This document shows, in pieces, positions 36,321 through 49,349 of a stretch of DNA of 64,000 nucleotides. The first letter of the stretch is position 1, and each line of letters opens with the position of its first letter. Both the position numbers and the translations under genes were made by a program. The DNA is taken from contig NZ_KB895541.1 of assembly GCF_000374925.1 (NCBI RefSeq), forward strand, positions 746,122-810,121, given 5' to 3'. This DNA is from Arthrobacter sp. 131MFCol6.1. GTDB lineage: Bacteria; Actinomycetota; Actinomycetes; Actinomycetales; Micrococcaceae. The notes under the pieces are model-generated. The model ran no database searches. It saw only the letters and a list, made by a program, of their open reading frames with translations, and had not been told where the DNA came from.

Positions 36321-37340
36321 CTAACTATTCCCGAAAATATCGTGATACGCCGTCGCCAGCCGCAACGGATCGTGGACCGGACGGCGACCAGACGCCCCCA
36401 CTTTACCCAAGACCACCTCGGCGCCGAGCATTCCTGCCGCCGCCTCGAAGTCGGGCAGGTTCTGCACCGACGCCGGGTCGGCCAGGATGACGTCGATCGT
36501 GAACTCCGGCGCGTACTCGCGCAGCACCCGGAGGTGGTCGGCGGCGGTCATGCCGGCGGTCTCCTTGGTATCTGTGGCCAGGTTCATGGTCAGGCACCGG
36601 CGGGCGGCCGTGTTGGCGAGGGCCTCGCGCATTTCGGGCAGCAACAGGTGCGGCAGAACGGACGTGTACCAGGAGCCCGGACCGAGGATCACCCAGTCTG
36701 CCAGCTCGATCGCCGTCAGTGCCTCGGTGCAGGCCGGAGCGTTCTCAGGCAAGAGCCGGACGTGCTCCAGGGACCCTGCCACCGCGCACTTGGCCTGACC
36801 GGTGAGGGTCTGCAGTGCCGTTGCGCCGTCCGGGGCGGTGACCCGGACCTGGCCCTCGATGGTCAGCGGGACGCTGGACATTGGCAGGACTTCGCCGCGG
36901 GCGCCGAGCAGGGCGCCGGCCCACTTCAGGCCCGCGACGGTGTCGCCCAGGAGCTCCCAGAGCGTGACGATCAGGAGGTTACCCATCGCGTGTTCATCGA
37001 GGGAGCCGCCGCGGCCTTTGCCGGGCGCGAAGCGGTGCTGCATGACGTCACGCCACGTGCGGCCCCAGTCGGTGTCGTCGCACAGCGCGGACAGGGCCAT
37101 CCGCAGATCGCCGGGCGGCAGGACGCCGTACTCTTCGCGGAGCCGGCCGGAGGAGCCGCCGTCGTCCGCGACCGTGACGATCGCGGTGAGCTCGGAGGTC
37201 AGCAGGCGCAGGGCCGACAGCGAGGCGGAGAGACCGTGGCCGCCGCCGAGCGCGACGACGGAGGGTCCTTTGTCCTGCTGGCTGGCGAAGGCCGCGCTGG
37301 CGGGCGGGACGAGGGGCAGCGGGCCGGTCAGCAGCGCCAT
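36321..37340 (-). CDS. yvcK: YvcK/CofD-like gluconeogenesis factor
   Basis: A 339-residue protein of the YvcK family, UDP-GlcNAc-binding proteins connected with carbon metabolism and cell-wall growth. The N-terminal Gly-rich motif is [18 protein letters not shown], with [15 protein letters not shown] next, the hallmark of the group. It starts at ATG 37340 overlapping the rapZ stop by one base. Confidence 0.93.
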   Translation of the reverse strand: MALLTGPLPLVPPASAAFASQQDKGPSVVALGGGHGLSASLSALRLLTSELTAIVTVADDGGSSGRLREEYGVLPPGDLRMALSALCDDTDWGRTWRDVMQHRFAPGKGRGGSLDEHAMGNLLIVTLWELLGDTVAGLKWAGALLGARGEVLPMSSVPLTIEGQVRVTAPDGATALQTLTGQAKCAVAGSLEHVRLLPENAPACTEALTAIELADWVILGPGSWYTSVLPHLLLPEMREALANTAARRCLTMNLATDTKETAGMTAADHLRVLREYAPEFTIDVILADPASVQNLPDFEAAAGMLGAEVVLGKVGASGRRPVHDPLRLATAYHDIFGNS

Positions 37341-38263
37341 TACTCGCGGCCCAGGTCCCGGTGCGTCGTGGTCACGGTGACGCGCGGATATTGCGCCAGC
37401 CTCCGTGAGAGTTCGACGGCGACCGCCACGGAACGGTGTTTGCCGCCGGTGCAGCCCACGGCGATGGTGGCGTAGTGCTTATTCTCCCGCCGGTACCCGT
37501 CCAGGACCGGTTCGAGGGCCAGCACGTAGCGTTCCACGAAGTCGCTGACGCCCTGGGCCTCCAGCACGTAGTCGCTGACGTCCTTGTCCAGCCCGGTGTG
37601 CGGGCGCAACTGCGGCACCCAGTGCGGGTTGGGGATGAAGCGGGCATCGGCCACGAAGTTGGCATCCACCGGGAGCCCGTACTTGAAGCCGAAGCTCATG
37701 ACGTTGAGCCGCAGCGCCACCGGCCCGGTCTCGCTGAAGAGTTCGGTGATCGCGGTGGCGAGGCCATGGACGTTGAGGGAGGACGTGTCCAGGACAATGT
37801 CGGCGGTGTCCTTCAATTCACGCACCAGCTCGCGTTCGGCGGCGATGCCGTCGAGGATCCGGCCGCCGCCCTGGAGCGGGTGGGGCCTGCGGCCCTGCTC
37901 GAAGCGGCGCACCAGGACGTCGTCGTTGGCGTCGAGGAACAGCACGCGGAAGCTCACGCCCGTGGCTTCCAGGGCGCGGAGCGCCGCGCGCATGTCGACG
38001 AACAGTTCCTTGCTCCGGACGTCCATCACGACGGCGAGCTTGGACATCGAGTGCGGTGTCCGGGACACCAGTTCGGCGAGCGTGCCGAGCATCTGCGGCG
38101 GCAGGTTTTCCACGACATACCAGCCATGGTCCTCAAGGGCGTCCGAGGCGGTGCTGCGGCCGGCTCCCGACATTCCGGTCACCACGAGCAGTTCAGCCTC
38201 GACGGGTTTGACGGGTGTCATGCCGTCCGCATCCGTCTCGGATCCTGCCGTCGACTCTGCCAT
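37340..38263 (-). CDS. rapZ: RNase adapter protein RapZ family nucleotide-binding protein
   Basis: A 307-residue P-loop protein. The Walker A is GMSGAGRST, and the C-terminal domain has the conserved [23 protein letters not shown] and [12 protein letters not shown] blocks. In enteric bacteria RapZ controls amino-sugar synthesis through a small RNA; in actinobacteria the role is less clear and it binds nucleotide. It is the first gene of rapZ-yvcK-whiA. Confidence 0.93.
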   Translation of the reverse strand: MAESTAGSETDADGMTPVKPVEAELLVVTGMSGAGRSTASDALEDHGWYVVENLPPQMLGTLAELVSRTPHSMSKLAVVMDVRSKELFVDMRAALRALEATGVSFRVLFLDANDDVLVRRFEQGRRPHPLQGGGRILDGIAAERELVRELKDTADIVLDTSSLNVHGLATAITELFSETGPVALRLNVMSFGFKYGLPVDANFVADARFIPNPHWVPQLRPHTGLDKDVSDYVLEAQGVSDFVERYVLALEPVLDGYRRENKHYATIAVGCTGGKHRSVAVAVELSRRLAQYPRVTVTTTHRDLGRE

Positions 38264-38318
38264 CAGTGAAGCCCCATCTCTGCCTGTGCGATTTGCTGTT
38301 CCGTCAGGTTTGCGCGCC

Positions 38319-38339
38319 GGCCGCGGTGATGCCGCGGCC
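38319..38339 (-). terminator. Candidate uvrC terminator hairpin
   Basis: GGCCGCGG (38319-38326) pairs with CCGCGGCC (38332-38339) across a 5-nt loop, 46 bp beyond the uvrC stop and before rapZ. There is no T-run. Confidence 0.45.
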
Positions 38340-38384
38340 GTGCCGTACCCAAGTCTTTACCCTAGCTAAGTTTGGCGGCGCTAG

Positions 38385-40394
38385 CTAAGTGTCGAGGATT
38401 TCGCCGGTGGTCATGTTGACGGCAGGAACCGTAGCGGCTTCCTCGAGGCCGCCGGCAGTGAAGTGCCGGACGATCGAGGCGGCCAGGGAGGGGCCGATCC
38501 CCTTGGCACCGGTGAGTTCCTCCTGCGTCGCGGCCTTGATCGCCTTGACGGAGCCGAACTCGGCCAGGAGGGCCTTGCGTTTGGACTCGCCCAGCCCGGG
38601 CACGCTGTCCAGCGCGGACACCGTCATGGCCTTGCCGCGCTTTTGCCGGTGGAAGCTGATGGCGAAGCGGTGGGCCTCGTCGCGGATCCGCTGCAGCAGA
38701 TACAGGCCGGCGGAGGCGCGCGGCAGGATCACCGGGAAGTCGCTGTCCGGCAGCCACACTTCCTCGAGCCGTTTGGCCAGGCCGACCACATAGACGTCCT
38801 CGATGCCCAGCTCTTCCAGCGCCCGCGCGGCGGCATTGACTTGCGGCTTGCCGCCGTCGACGACGACAAGGTTGGGCGGGTAGGCGAATTTGCTCCGCGG
38901 CGTGGGCGTCGTGGAGTCCGCGACCGCCGCGGCGGTTGCCGCGTCCAGGGCCGCTTGGTGCGCCGGTTTGGCCGCGGCCGCCGCGTGCTCGTTTTTCTCC
39001 TGGAGATAGTGCCGGAACCGGCGGGTCAGCACATCGTGCATGGCCGCCGTGTCGTCGGTGGCGGCGGCTCCGGTCACGGCGAACTTCCGGTAGTCGGACT
39101 TTTTCGGCAGGCCGTCCTCGACCACCACCATGGAGCCGACTACGTTGGTGCCCTGGACGTGTGAGATGTCGAAGCACTCGATCCGCAGCAACGCCACGGG
39201 AAGCTCGAGCGCCTCCTGGATTTCCTGCAGGGCCTGGGAGCGCATGGTGAGGTCGCCGGCGCGCCGGGATTTATGGAGTTTGAGGGCGTGCTCGGCGTTT
39301 TCACGGACCGTGGACAGGAGGGCGGCCTTGTCGCCGCGCTGGGGGACGCGGATGTCCACCCGTGCCCCACGCAGGCCGCTGAGCCATTGTGCGAGTTCCG
39401 GGGCGTTGCTGGGTTCGGTGGGCACCAGCACTTCCCGGGGCAACCTGCCCTGCAGCCCGGCTTCCTCGCCGTAGACCTGCTGGAGCAGGTGTTCGACCAG
39501 TTCCGGGGTGGTGGAGTCCTCGACCTTTTCCACCACCCAGCCGCGCTGGCCGCGGATCCGTCCGCCGCGGACGTGGAAGACCTGGACGGCGGCCTCGAGT
39601 TCGTCTTCGTGCAGGGCGAAAACGTCGGCGTCCGTGCCCTCGGCCAGGACGACGGCGTTCCGTTCGAAGACCTTTTTCAGCGCCACGATGTCGTCCCGGA
39701 GCCGGGCCGCGCGTTCGTAGTCGAGCTCGGCGACTGCCGCGGCCATCTCCCGTTCCAGCCGGTTGACGAAGGGCTTGGCTTCGCCGCCCATGAACGTGCA
39801 GAAATCCTCGGCCAGGGCGCGGTGGTCCGCAGCGGAGATCCGGCCGACGCACGGCGCGGAGCATTTGTCGATGTAGCCGAGCAGGCAGGGCCGGCCGCTG
39901 GCTTCGGCGCGTTTCAGCACCCCGGGACTGCAGCTGCGCACCGGGAACACGCGCAGCAGGGTGTCCATGGTGTCCCGGATCGCGCCCGCGGTGTACGGGC
40001 CGAAGTACCGGGTCCCCTTCCGCCGGTCGCCGCGCAGCACCTGGACGCGCGGGTACTTCTCCCCCATCGTCACGGCGAGATACGGGTAGCTTTTGTCGTC
40101 CCTGAACATCACGTTGAAGCGGGGCGTGAATTCCTTGATCCAGGTGTATTCCAGCTGCAGCGACTCGAGCTCGCTGCCCACCACGGTCCATTCGACGCTG
40201 CTGGCCGTGTGCACCATCGCGTAGGTTTTGGGCATGAGCCCGGCGGGGTTGGCGAAGTAGGTGTTCAGCCGGGCACGGAGGTTTTTGGCTTTGCCGACGT
40301 AGATGACCCGGCCGTGCGGATCGCGGAAGCGGTACACGCCCGGATTGGTCGGAATTTCACCCGTCTGGGGTCGGTAACTCGCTGGATCTGCCAC
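38385..40394 (-). CDS. uvrC: Excinuclease ABC subunit C
   Basis: A 669-residue UvrC, which makes both incisions in nucleotide excision repair. The GIY-YIG domain is at the N-terminus ([24 protein letters not shown]), followed by a Cys cluster ([21 protein letters not shown]), the UVR segment near 210, the RNase H-like region with CFDISH, and C-terminal helix-hairpin-helix motifs ([16 protein letters not shown] and AKGIGPSLA). An Ala-rich insert of about 25 residues (around 480-510) interrupts the RNase H-like part. The start is GTG at 40394. Confidence 0.95.
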   Translation of the reverse strand: MADPASYRPQTGEIPTNPGVYRFRDPHGRVIYVGKAKNLRARLNTYFANPAGLMPKTYAMVHTASSVEWTVVGSELESLQLEYTWIKEFTPRFNVMFRDDKSYPYLAVTMGEKYPRVQVLRGDRRKGTRYFGPYTAGAIRDTMDTLLRVFPVRSCSPGVLKRAEASGRPCLLGYIDKCSAPCVGRISAADHRALAEDFCTFMGGEAKPFVNRLEREMAAAVAELDYERAARLRDDIVALKKVFERNAVVLAEGTDADVFALHEDELEAAVQVFHVRGGRIRGQRGWVVEKVEDSTTPELVEHLLQQVYGEEAGLQGRLPREVLVPTEPSNAPELAQWLSGLRGARVDIRVPQRGDKAALLSTVRENAEHALKLHKSRRAGDLTMRSQALQEIQEALELPVALLRIECFDISHVQGTNVVGSMVVVEDGLPKKSDYRKFAVTGAAATDDTAAMHDVLTRRFRHYLQEKNEHAAAAAKPAHQAALDAATAAAVADSTTPTPRSKFAYPPNLVVVDGGKPQVNAAARALEELGIEDVYVVGLAKRLEEVWLPDSDFPVILPRASAGLYLLQRIRDEAHRFAISFHRQKRGKAMTVSALDSVPGLGESKRKALLAEFGSVKAIKAATQEELTGAKGIGPSLAASIVRHFTAGGLEEAATVPAVNMTTGEILDT

Positions 40395-40468
40395 AGATCA
40401 AGTCTACTGAGCCTCCGGCGGTGCCGTTGCACGTGCACCGCCGCCGGCCGGGAGCAGGAAACCGCGGG

Positions 40469-41137
40469 CTATTCGGCCGACTTGCTCTGGTTGTAGCTGG
40501 TGGAGCGTTCCTGGCCGCTGAGGTCCGCGATGGCGTCCATGATGCGGTCCGTGACCTGGCGGCGGGCCGGCAGGGAATGGTCCGGTCCGGTCTTCTCGAA
40601 ATACAGCGGCTCGCCCACCTTCATGGTGAAGTGCTGCGGTTTGACGGACTTGCTGTCCGCAGGCTGCAGGTGTTCGGTGCCGATCAGGCCCACCGGGATC
40701 ACGGGCGCGCCCGTGGTGAGGGCCAGCCAGCCGACGCCGGTGCGGCCGCGGTACAGGATGCCGTCGCGGGAGCGGGTGCCTTCGGGATAGATGCCCACGC
40801 CCTTGCCGGAGTCGAGGATGTCCAGCAGGGTCTTCAGAGCCTGGACGCTCGCCGCCTGCTCACCGCGTTCCACCGGAATGGAGCCCACGGCCTCGAAGAA
40901 GGACTTCATGGCTTTGCCCTTGATGCCGCCGGTGGTGAAATATTCAGCCTTCGCGAAGAATGCCACGGGCCGCGGCATGAGGGCCTGGACGATCACGCTG
41001 TCCAGGAAGGAGAGATGGTTCGGGGCCACGATAAACGGCCCATCCTTGGGCACGTTTTCCAGGCCGATGACCGTGGGACGGCACGTGGTGGTTACCAGCC
41101 CCCGCGTGGTCCAGCGGATTGCGTCAAACATTGCCAT
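40469..41137 (-). CDS. 1-acyl-sn-glycerol-3-phosphate acyltransferase (PlsC family)
   Basis: A 222-residue acyltransferase of phospholipid synthesis. The catalytic NHLSFLD (Hx4D) is at about residue 38, and the phosphate-binding PEGTRSRDG at about 120; VERGEQA lies between. There is no clear transmembrane helix beyond a short hydrophobic patch. ATG at 41137 overlaps the upstream HAD gene by 14 bp, so the two are translated together. Confidence 0.9.
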   Translation of the reverse strand: MAMFDAIRWTTRGLVTTTCRPTVIGLENVPKDGPFIVAPNHLSFLDSVIVQALMPRPVAFFAKAEYFTTGGIKGKAMKSFFEAVGSIPVERGEQAASVQALKTLLDILDSGKGVGIYPEGTRSRDGILYRGRTGVGWLALTTGAPVIPVGLIGTEHLQPADSKSVKPQHFTMKVGEPLYFEKTGPDHSLPARRQVTDRIMDAIADLSGQERSTSYNQSKSAE

Positions 41138-41912
41138 CGGTGTGCACCTCGTTCAGGGCTGTGGTCCCCGGGCGTTCGGAGAGCCGGTTGATCGTCGCGT
41201 GTAGCGCCGTGGTGGTGTGCACGATCTCGACGGCACCGGCCGCGTGCAGTTCGCCGTCGGGCGCAAACCCCCAGCCTACGCCGATGCAGTCCAGTCCGTT
41301 CGCAGCGGCCCCGGCGACGTCCTGTGCCCGGTCCCCCACCATCACGGCCCGGCCGACGGCCGAAGGGGCAGCGTCAGCCAGGTCCGAGAGCGCGGCAGCG
41401 ACGATGCCGGCCTTGCCTTCTGGAACGGAGCCTTCGGGGACGGAGCCTTCGGGTAGGGAGCCCGCGCCCGGACCAACGGCCTCGCCGGCGGCCTCGTCGG
41501 CGGCGGAGCCCCGGATGCTGTGGAAGAGCCCGGCGATGCCGTGGCGCGCCAGGACGGTGCGGGCAAGTCCTTCCGGCTTCTGGGTCGCGACGGCGATGGG
41601 CCGTCCTGCGGCGACAAAGTCCTCGAGGAGGCCGCGGATTCCCGGGTAGAGCCGGCTCTGCGCGATTCCCGTGGCAACGTAGTGCGCGCGGTAGATGCGG
41701 ATGGCGTCTTCCAGCTGTGCGGCCGGAACACCGGCGATTTCCGTGAGGGAATGGCTGAGCTTGGGCCCAATCATGGCGTCCATCCGAGACTTGTCCGGAA
41801 CCGGCAGGCCAAGTTCGGTGAGGGCCGCGGCGATTCCGTCGGTAATTCCCCCGGCGGGATCGACAAGAGTGCCGTCAAGGTCGAAGATCACGGGCACTGT
41901 TGTATGCGTCAC
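41124..41912 (-). CDS. HAD-family hydrolase, phosphoglycolate phosphatase-like
   Basis: A 262-residue HAD phosphatase. Motif I is IFDLDGTLVD at residue 9, motif II VATQKPEG, and motif IV VMVGDRAQDVAGAAANGL. The cap between motifs I and II fits phosphoglycolate phosphatases, but HAD substrates cannot be read from sequence. A three-fold 5-residue repeat (LPEGS/VPEGS/VPEGK) is inserted before the motif III region, encoded by three 15-bp repeats. The start is GTG at 41912. It precedes plsC with a 14-bp overlap. Confidence 0.87.
   Translation of the reverse strand: MTHTTVPVIFDLDGTLVDPAGGITDGIAAALTELGLPVPDKSRMDAMIGPKLSHSLTEIAGVPAAQLEDAIRIYRAHYVATGIAQSRLYPGIRGLLEDFVAAGRPIAVATQKPEGLARTVLARHGIAGLFHSIRGSAADEAAGEAVGPGAGSLPEGSVPEGSVPEGKAGIVAAALSDLADAAPSAVGRAVMVGDRAQDVAGAAANGLDCIGVGWGFAPDGELHAAGAVEIVHTTTALHATINRLSERPGTTALNEVHTDGNV
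41416..41460. repeat. Three 15-bp in-frame repeats within HAD gene
   Basis: CCTTCTGGAACGGAG, CCTTCGGGGACGGAG and CCTTCGGGTAGGGAG occupy 41416-41460 back to back and encode (L/V)PEG(S/K) units on the minus strand. Confidence 0.8.
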
Positions 41913-41964
41913 CGGCTTAGTTTCTCACGAGTGTGCGGTTGCCAGAAATTCGCATGCTCCTTCA

Positions 41965-42008
41965 GGAATACATCGGGAATACATCACGCGGTACATCAGG
42001 GAATACAG
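41965..42008. repeat. Short GGAATACATC direct repeats upstream of HAD gene
   Basis: GGAATACATC occurs at 41965-41974 and 41976-41985, with partial copies at about 41990 and 41999. They lie in the HAD gene leader, between it and the uvrA terminator. Function unknown. Confidence 0.5.
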
Positions 42009-42048
42009 CAGCGAATAGATCAGGCGGTGACATCCCCGCGGGGGGACG

Positions 42049-42079
42049 CGTGCGGCGGAAGCATGCCTGCCGCCGCACG
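42049..42079 (-). terminator. uvrA terminator
   Basis: A hairpin with 10-base arms (CGTGCGGCGG at 42049-42058, complement at 42070-42079) and an 11-nt loop, 18 bp after the uvrA stop. Confidence 0.7.
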
Positions 42080-42097
42080 GTCCCTGGCGGCGCGTGT

Positions 42098-45046
<2,949 letters not shown>

Positions 45047-45053
45047 GAATCTA

Positions 45054-45059
45054 ATGCTA
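45054..45059 (-). promoter_or_regulatory. Putative -10 element of uvrA
   Basis: TAGCAT on the minus strand is followed by 7 nt and GTG at 45046, consistent with leaderless transcription. Confidence 0.4.
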
Positions 45060-45060
45060 A

Positions 45061-45076
45061 TCGAAAACTTCTTCGA
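45061..45076 (-). promoter_or_regulatory. LexA (SOS) box upstream of uvrA
   Basis: The plus-strand sequence TCGAAAACTTCTTCGA matches the actinobacterial SOS consensus TCGAAC-N4-GTTCGA at 10 of 12 defined positions. It sits one base upstream of the putative -10, where a bound repressor would block polymerase. Confidence 0.7.
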
Positions 45077-45113
45077 AAAACTATTCCGCGAGCCTAGGGC
45101 GGCACCGGATGTG

Positions 45114-45506
45114 CTACTGGCGGTCGTAGGCGGCGGCCAGCAATTGCACGGCCTCGGCAAAACTCGCGCCCTGGGCCTTGGCGGCCGCGGCGAACTCCTC
45201 GGCGGCGGCGGACAGCGAACTCCAGGCCGCATCGCGGGCACACACAACGGTGCCGTTGCGGCCCTTGGTCACCACAACGCCGGCCGCCTCGAGTTCCTTG
45301 TAGGCCCGCGCCACGGTGTGCGGAGCCACGCCCAGCTCGCCGGCGAGGCTGCGCACGGCCGGAAGCCTGGTGCCCGGCGCGAGCGTGCCGTTGTCGGCGC
45401 GTTCGATGACGTAGAGCCGCAGCTGTTCGAAGAGCGGGACGGAGCTGGCCGGATTGGTCCGCCAGGATCCCGGGAAGCGCTCCCCCGCGGCGTCCGCGGG
45501 GCTCAC
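45114..45506 (-). CDS. GntR family transcriptional regulator (YtrA-like)
   Basis: A 130-residue regulator with a GntR winged helix ([52 protein letters not shown]) and a short C-terminal helical tail, as in the YtrA subfamily that controls ABC transporter operons. GTG at 45506 overlaps the preceding exporter gene by 4 bp (GTGA). It is probably an autoregulator of the exporter operon in which it is the last gene. Confidence 0.9.
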   Translation of the reverse strand: MSPADAAGERFPGSWRTNPASSVPLFEQLRLYVIERADNGTLAPGTRLPAVRSLAGELGVAPHTVARAYKELEAAGVVVTKGRNGTVVCARDAAWSSLSAAAEEFAAAAKAQGASFAEAVQLLAAAYDRQ

Positions 45507-47461
45507 TGTTCGGCCTTCCGAACGGCCGGGACCTGTTCGCGGCCGGCGAACTGGGCCTCGTACAAATCCTTGTAGAGGCCCCGCCGCGCCACCAGCTGCT
45601 GATGGGTGCCGTGTTCAACGATTCGTCCGTGGTCCATGACGAGAATTAGATCAGCGTCCCGGACCGTGGACAAACGGTGCGCGATCACGAAGCTCGTATG
45701 ACCTTGCCGCAGCTGCTCCATGGCATGCCGGATCTGCACCTCCGTGCGGCTGTCGACGGAACTCGTCGCCTCATCCAGCACCATGATGTTGCGCCCTGCA
45801 ATCTGCGCCCGTGCGATCGAGACGAGCTGGCGCTGGCCCCGGCTCAGGGAGTCGCCGTCATTGCCGAGCATCGTGGCGTAGCCGGCCGGCAGGGACCGCA
45901 CAAACTGGTCCACGTGGCTGGCGCGGGCCGCCGCTACGATGTCGGCGTCGGTGGCGCCGGGCCTGCCGTATTCGATGTTCTCCCGGATGCTGCCGGTAAA
46001 CAGCCAGGCATCCTGCAGCACGATTCCGAAGGCGCGCCGCAGCTCGTCCCGCGGGATGGTGGCGATGTCCGTCGAGTCCACCAGGATCCGGCCGGAGTCG
46101 AGTTCGTAGAAGCGCATCAGGAGGTTGACGACGGTGGTCTTGCCGGCCCCGGTGTGTCCGACGATCGCCACCGTCTGCCCCGGGTCCACCGTGAAGGAGA
46201 GGTCCTTCACCACGGGGGTGCCGGGGCTGTAGCTGAAGCTGACGTGTTCGAACGTGACCCGGCCCGCTACTGCGCCGGGATCCAGCAGGTCGCCGGGCGT
46301 GGGCGGGGCAGGGGGTTTGCGTCCGTTGGAGGATTTGCGGGGGACATGGAACTTCCGCGCGGCCGTGGCGCCGCGCAGCTTGCCGGCGCCGTTGGCCGCA
46401 ACGGCGGGCACGGCGCTGTCCGCAGGGATCTCCGGGGCGTCCAGCAGCTCGAACACGCGCTCGGCCGAGGCCAGGCAGGACTGCACGAGGGTCAGCATGC
46501 CGCCGATCTGGCTCACCGGCTGGCTGAAGAGGCGGGAGAACTGGACGAAGGCCTGGATGCCGCCGATCGTCAGGAGCCCCGCGGTGACCTGCAGCGCCCC
46601 CACCACAGCAATCGCGATGTAGTTGAGGTTGGCGACAAACACCAGCAGCGGCTGCACGATGCCGGACAGGTACTGGGCGCGGGTGCTGGATCGGGTGAGC
46701 TTCTCGTTGCGCTCCCGGAAGCTCGCCGCCGACTCTTCCTGCCGGCCGAATGCCTTCACCACTTCATGCCCGGTGAAGAATTCCTCGAGTTGGGCGTGCA
46801 GTGCCCCCGTACTGCTCCACTGCTCCTTGAAGTGCGCCTGGGAGTGCCGGGCCACGAGGACCGTGATGACCGTGGACACCGGCACCGAGAGGACCGCGAT
46901 CAGCGCCAGCAGCGGCGAGAGCCACAGCATCATGGCGAGTGCGGCCGAGAGCATCAGGACGGACATGATCAGCTGGTTGAGGAGCTGGTTGAGCGCCTGG
47001 GAGATATTGTCGACGTCGTTCGTGGCCCGGCTGAGCACGTCGCCGCGGCGCTGCTCCTCGAAATGGCTGGACGGCAGCACATGGAGTTTTTGTTCCACGG
47101 AGCCGCGGAGGCCGTAGCTGAGGCGCTGCACCGCGGTGGCGGTGAGGCTGCCCTGGATCCAGCTGAACAGCGACGCCCCGACGTACATGGCGGAAACCGC
47201 CAGCAGCCGCTCGGCCAGCTGTTGCTCGTCGAGGGAGCCGCCCAGGAAGCCATCGACGACGACGTCGGTGGCGTCGCCCAGGACCTTGGGCGCCGCCACG
47301 TTCAGTGTCACGAACGCACAGGTGGCGGCGATGACACCGGCCATCCGCCATTTCAGCGGCAGCAGCAGGCCAAGCAGCCGGGCGGCGGTGTGCCATTTGA
47401 TGCGCTCCGGCACGCCGGGTCCGGCAACGGTCCCGGCGCGGTGTGCCCGCGCGCGGCTCAC
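45503..47461 (-). CDS. ABC exporter half-transporter (permease-ATPase) 2
   Basis: A 652-residue protein with an N-terminal six-helix exporter domain and a C-terminal NBD. Walker A is GHTGAGKTT, the signature DSLSRGQRQLVSIARA (with SRGQ in place of SGGQ), Walker B IMVLDEATSSVD and the H-loop FVIAHRLSTV. A basic/Pro-rich linker of about 60 residues joins the two domains. It starts with GTG at 47461, overlapping its partner by 4 bp, which suggests a heterodimeric drug or lipid exporter. Confidence 0.92.
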   Translation of the reverse strand: MSRARAHRAGTVAGPGVPERIKWHTAARLLGLLLPLKWRMAGVIAATCAFVTLNVAAPKVLGDATDVVVDGFLGGSLDEQQLAERLLAVSAMYVGASLFSWIQGSLTATAVQRLSYGLRGSVEQKLHVLPSSHFEEQRRGDVLSRATNDVDNISQALNQLLNQLIMSVLMLSAALAMMLWLSPLLALIAVLSVPVSTVITVLVARHSQAHFKEQWSSTGALHAQLEEFFTGHEVVKAFGRQEESAASFRERNEKLTRSSTRAQYLSGIVQPLLVFVANLNYIAIAVVGALQVTAGLLTIGGIQAFVQFSRLFSQPVSQIGGMLTLVQSCLASAERVFELLDAPEIPADSAVPAVAANGAGKLRGATAARKFHVPRKSSNGRKPPAPPTPGDLLDPGAVAGRVTFEHVSFSYSPGTPVVKDLSFTVDPGQTVAIVGHTGAGKTTVVNLLMRFYELDSGRILVDSTDIATIPRDELRRAFGIVLQDAWLFTGSIRENIEYGRPGATDADIVAAARASHVDQFVRSLPAGYATMLGNDGDSLSRGQRQLVSIARAQIAGRNIMVLDEATSSVDSRTEVQIRHAMEQLRQGHTSFVIAHRLSTVRDADLILVMDHGRIVEHGTHQQLVARRGLYKDLYEAQFAGREQVPAVRKAEQ

Positions 47462-49230
47462 GGGGCTTCCTCCAGCACCAGCTGGGACGCGGCAATTTCC
47501 TGGTAGCTGGGCGAGGACTCCATGAGCTCTCTGTGCGTACCCTGCGCGACGACCCGGCCGCCCTCCAGTACCAGGATCAGCCCGGCGTCCACGATTGTTG
47601 ACACCCGCTCGGCCACGATCAGCACGGTCGCCGAGCGCAGCAGCGGCTCAATCGCCGCCCGGAGCCTGACGTCGGTGCCGTAGTCCAGAGCCGAGAAACT
47701 GTCATCGAACAGGTAGGCGGGGGCCCGCTTGAGCAGTGCCCGAGCGATGCACAGGCGCTGCCGTTCGCCGCCGGAGAAGTTGGTACCGCCCTGGCTTACG
47801 GGGGTTTCGAGCCCGAGCGGCAGGGCGCGGACAAATTCGGCGGCCTGGGCGGCTTCGAGCGCCTGCCACAATTCGGGCTCGCTCGCGGCTGGCGCCCCAA
47901 GCCGGAGGTTCTCCGCGACCGTGTCCGCAAAAAGATAGGACTGCTGCGGGACTATTGCCATCAGGCCGCGCAGGACGTCCAGGGGCATCGCCCGCACGTT
48001 GTCCCCGCCGATGCTGATCTCTCCGGCCGTCGCGTCGAGGAACCGGGGCAGCAGGTTCAGGAGTGTCGTCTTGCCGCTGCCGGTCGCGCCGATGATCGCC
48101 GTCGTGGTCCCGGCCCTGGCGGTGAATGAGACGCCGTCCAGCACGGGCGCTTCGGCTCCGGGGTACGCGAAGGACACGTTCCGGAACTCGACAGCGCCGG
48201 AGCGGTCCGTGGCGCCCGCATCGGCGGCCCCACCGGCGGGAGCAGCGGCAGAGCCGGCGGGAACGGCCGGATCCGCGATGGCCGGTTCCGTGTCCAGCAC
48301 TGCGCGGATCCGTTCCGCGCACGCCGCTGCCCGGGGTGCGGTCATGAAGACGTACATCGCCATCATGATGGCAATCAGGATCTGCAGGATGTAGGCGATG
48401 AACGCCGTCAGCGCCCCCAGCCGCATTTCGCCGGCGTCGATCCGATGTCCGCCGAACCACACCACGAACACGGAAGAGATGTTGACCACGAACATGATCA
48501 TCGGCATCATCGCCGCCACCAGGAGGGCGGACTGCAGATTGTTCCGGGTGAGGTCCTTGTTGGCTTCATCGAAGCGGCGGACTTCGTGGTCCTGCCGGAC
48601 AAAGCCGCGGATGACATTCGCGCCGATGATCTGCTCCCGCAGCACCCGGCCGATCCGGTCCAGGAGGCCCTGGCCCTGGCGGTACAGGGGAATGAGGCGG
48701 CGCACGATCACCGTCATGATCACCGTCAGGACCGGGATCACCACGACCACGATCCAGGACAGCACCACGTCCTGGTGCACGGCCAGCACGATGCCGCCGA
48801 TGAAGATCGCCGGTGCGGCAATCAGCATGATGAACACCAGGACGGCGAGGTTTTGGATCTGGGCGACGTCGTTGGTGGCCCGGGTCACGAGGCTGGGCGC
48901 GCCGAAAGCGCTGACCTCCTGGGAGGAGAAGGACTGCACCTTCGCGAACAGCTCCCCGCGCAGCTGGCCGCCAATCTCCATGGCGACCACAGCGCCCAGA
49001 TATCCGGCCGCGACGGCCGTGATCACCTGGACGGCAGCGATTCCGGCCATCCAGGCCCCGAGGTGGAGGATCTCCCCGGTGTCCCCGCCGATGATGCCGT
49101 CGTCGATGATCGCGGCATTCAGGGTGGGCAGGAGCAGGTTGGCAGTGGCTTGCACGAGCTGCAGCACAACGATGGCCAGCACGGTCCCCTTATGCGCGGA
49201 CAACAGCCGCGACATCAGGCCTATAAGCAC
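47458..49230 (-). CDS. ABC exporter half-transporter (permease-ATPase) 1
   Basis: A 590-residue partner with six predicted helices, an Ala/Gly-rich linker and an NBD: Walker A GATGSGKTT, signature TNFSGGERQRLCIARA, then YLFDDSFSALD in place of the consensus LDEATSALD. The catalytic Glu after Walker B is Asp/Ser here (FDDSFS), the degenerate site common to one half of heterodimeric exporters, while the other subunit keeps DEATS. GTG at 49230 has GGAGG 4 nt upstream. It is the first gene of exporter-exporter-GntR. Confidence 0.92.
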   Translation of the reverse strand: MLIGLMSRLLSAHKGTVLAIVVLQLVQATANLLLPTLNAAIIDDGIIGGDTGEILHLGAWMAGIAAVQVITAVAAGYLGAVVAMEIGGQLRGELFAKVQSFSSQEVSAFGAPSLVTRATNDVAQIQNLAVLVFIMLIAAPAIFIGGIVLAVHQDVVLSWIVVVVIPVLTVIMTVIVRRLIPLYRQGQGLLDRIGRVLREQIIGANVIRGFVRQDHEVRRFDEANKDLTRNNLQSALLVAAMMPMIMFVVNISSVFVVWFGGHRIDAGEMRLGALTAFIAYILQILIAIMMAMYVFMTAPRAAACAERIRAVLDTEPAIADPAVPAGSAAAPAGGAADAGATDRSGAVEFRNVSFAYPGAEAPVLDGVSFTARAGTTTAIIGATGSGKTTLLNLLPRFLDATAGEISIGGDNVRAMPLDVLRGLMAIVPQQSYLFADTVAENLRLGAPAASEPELWQALEAAQAAEFVRALPLGLETPVSQGGTNFSGGERQRLCIARALLKRAPAYLFDDSFSALDYGTDVRLRAAIEPLLRSATVLIVAERVSTIVDAGLILVLEGGRVVAQGTHRELMESSPSYQEIAASQLVLEEAP

Positions 49231-49349
49231 TGAACCTCCATTACTAGCCCAGGGCCCGGAATGGTGATCAGCCTAACGGCCGCCCCACACCGCCACGTCA
49301 TTGTAAGCCCCATTCCGGAGTGCTTCGTGTCAACCGGCAGACACGCCGC

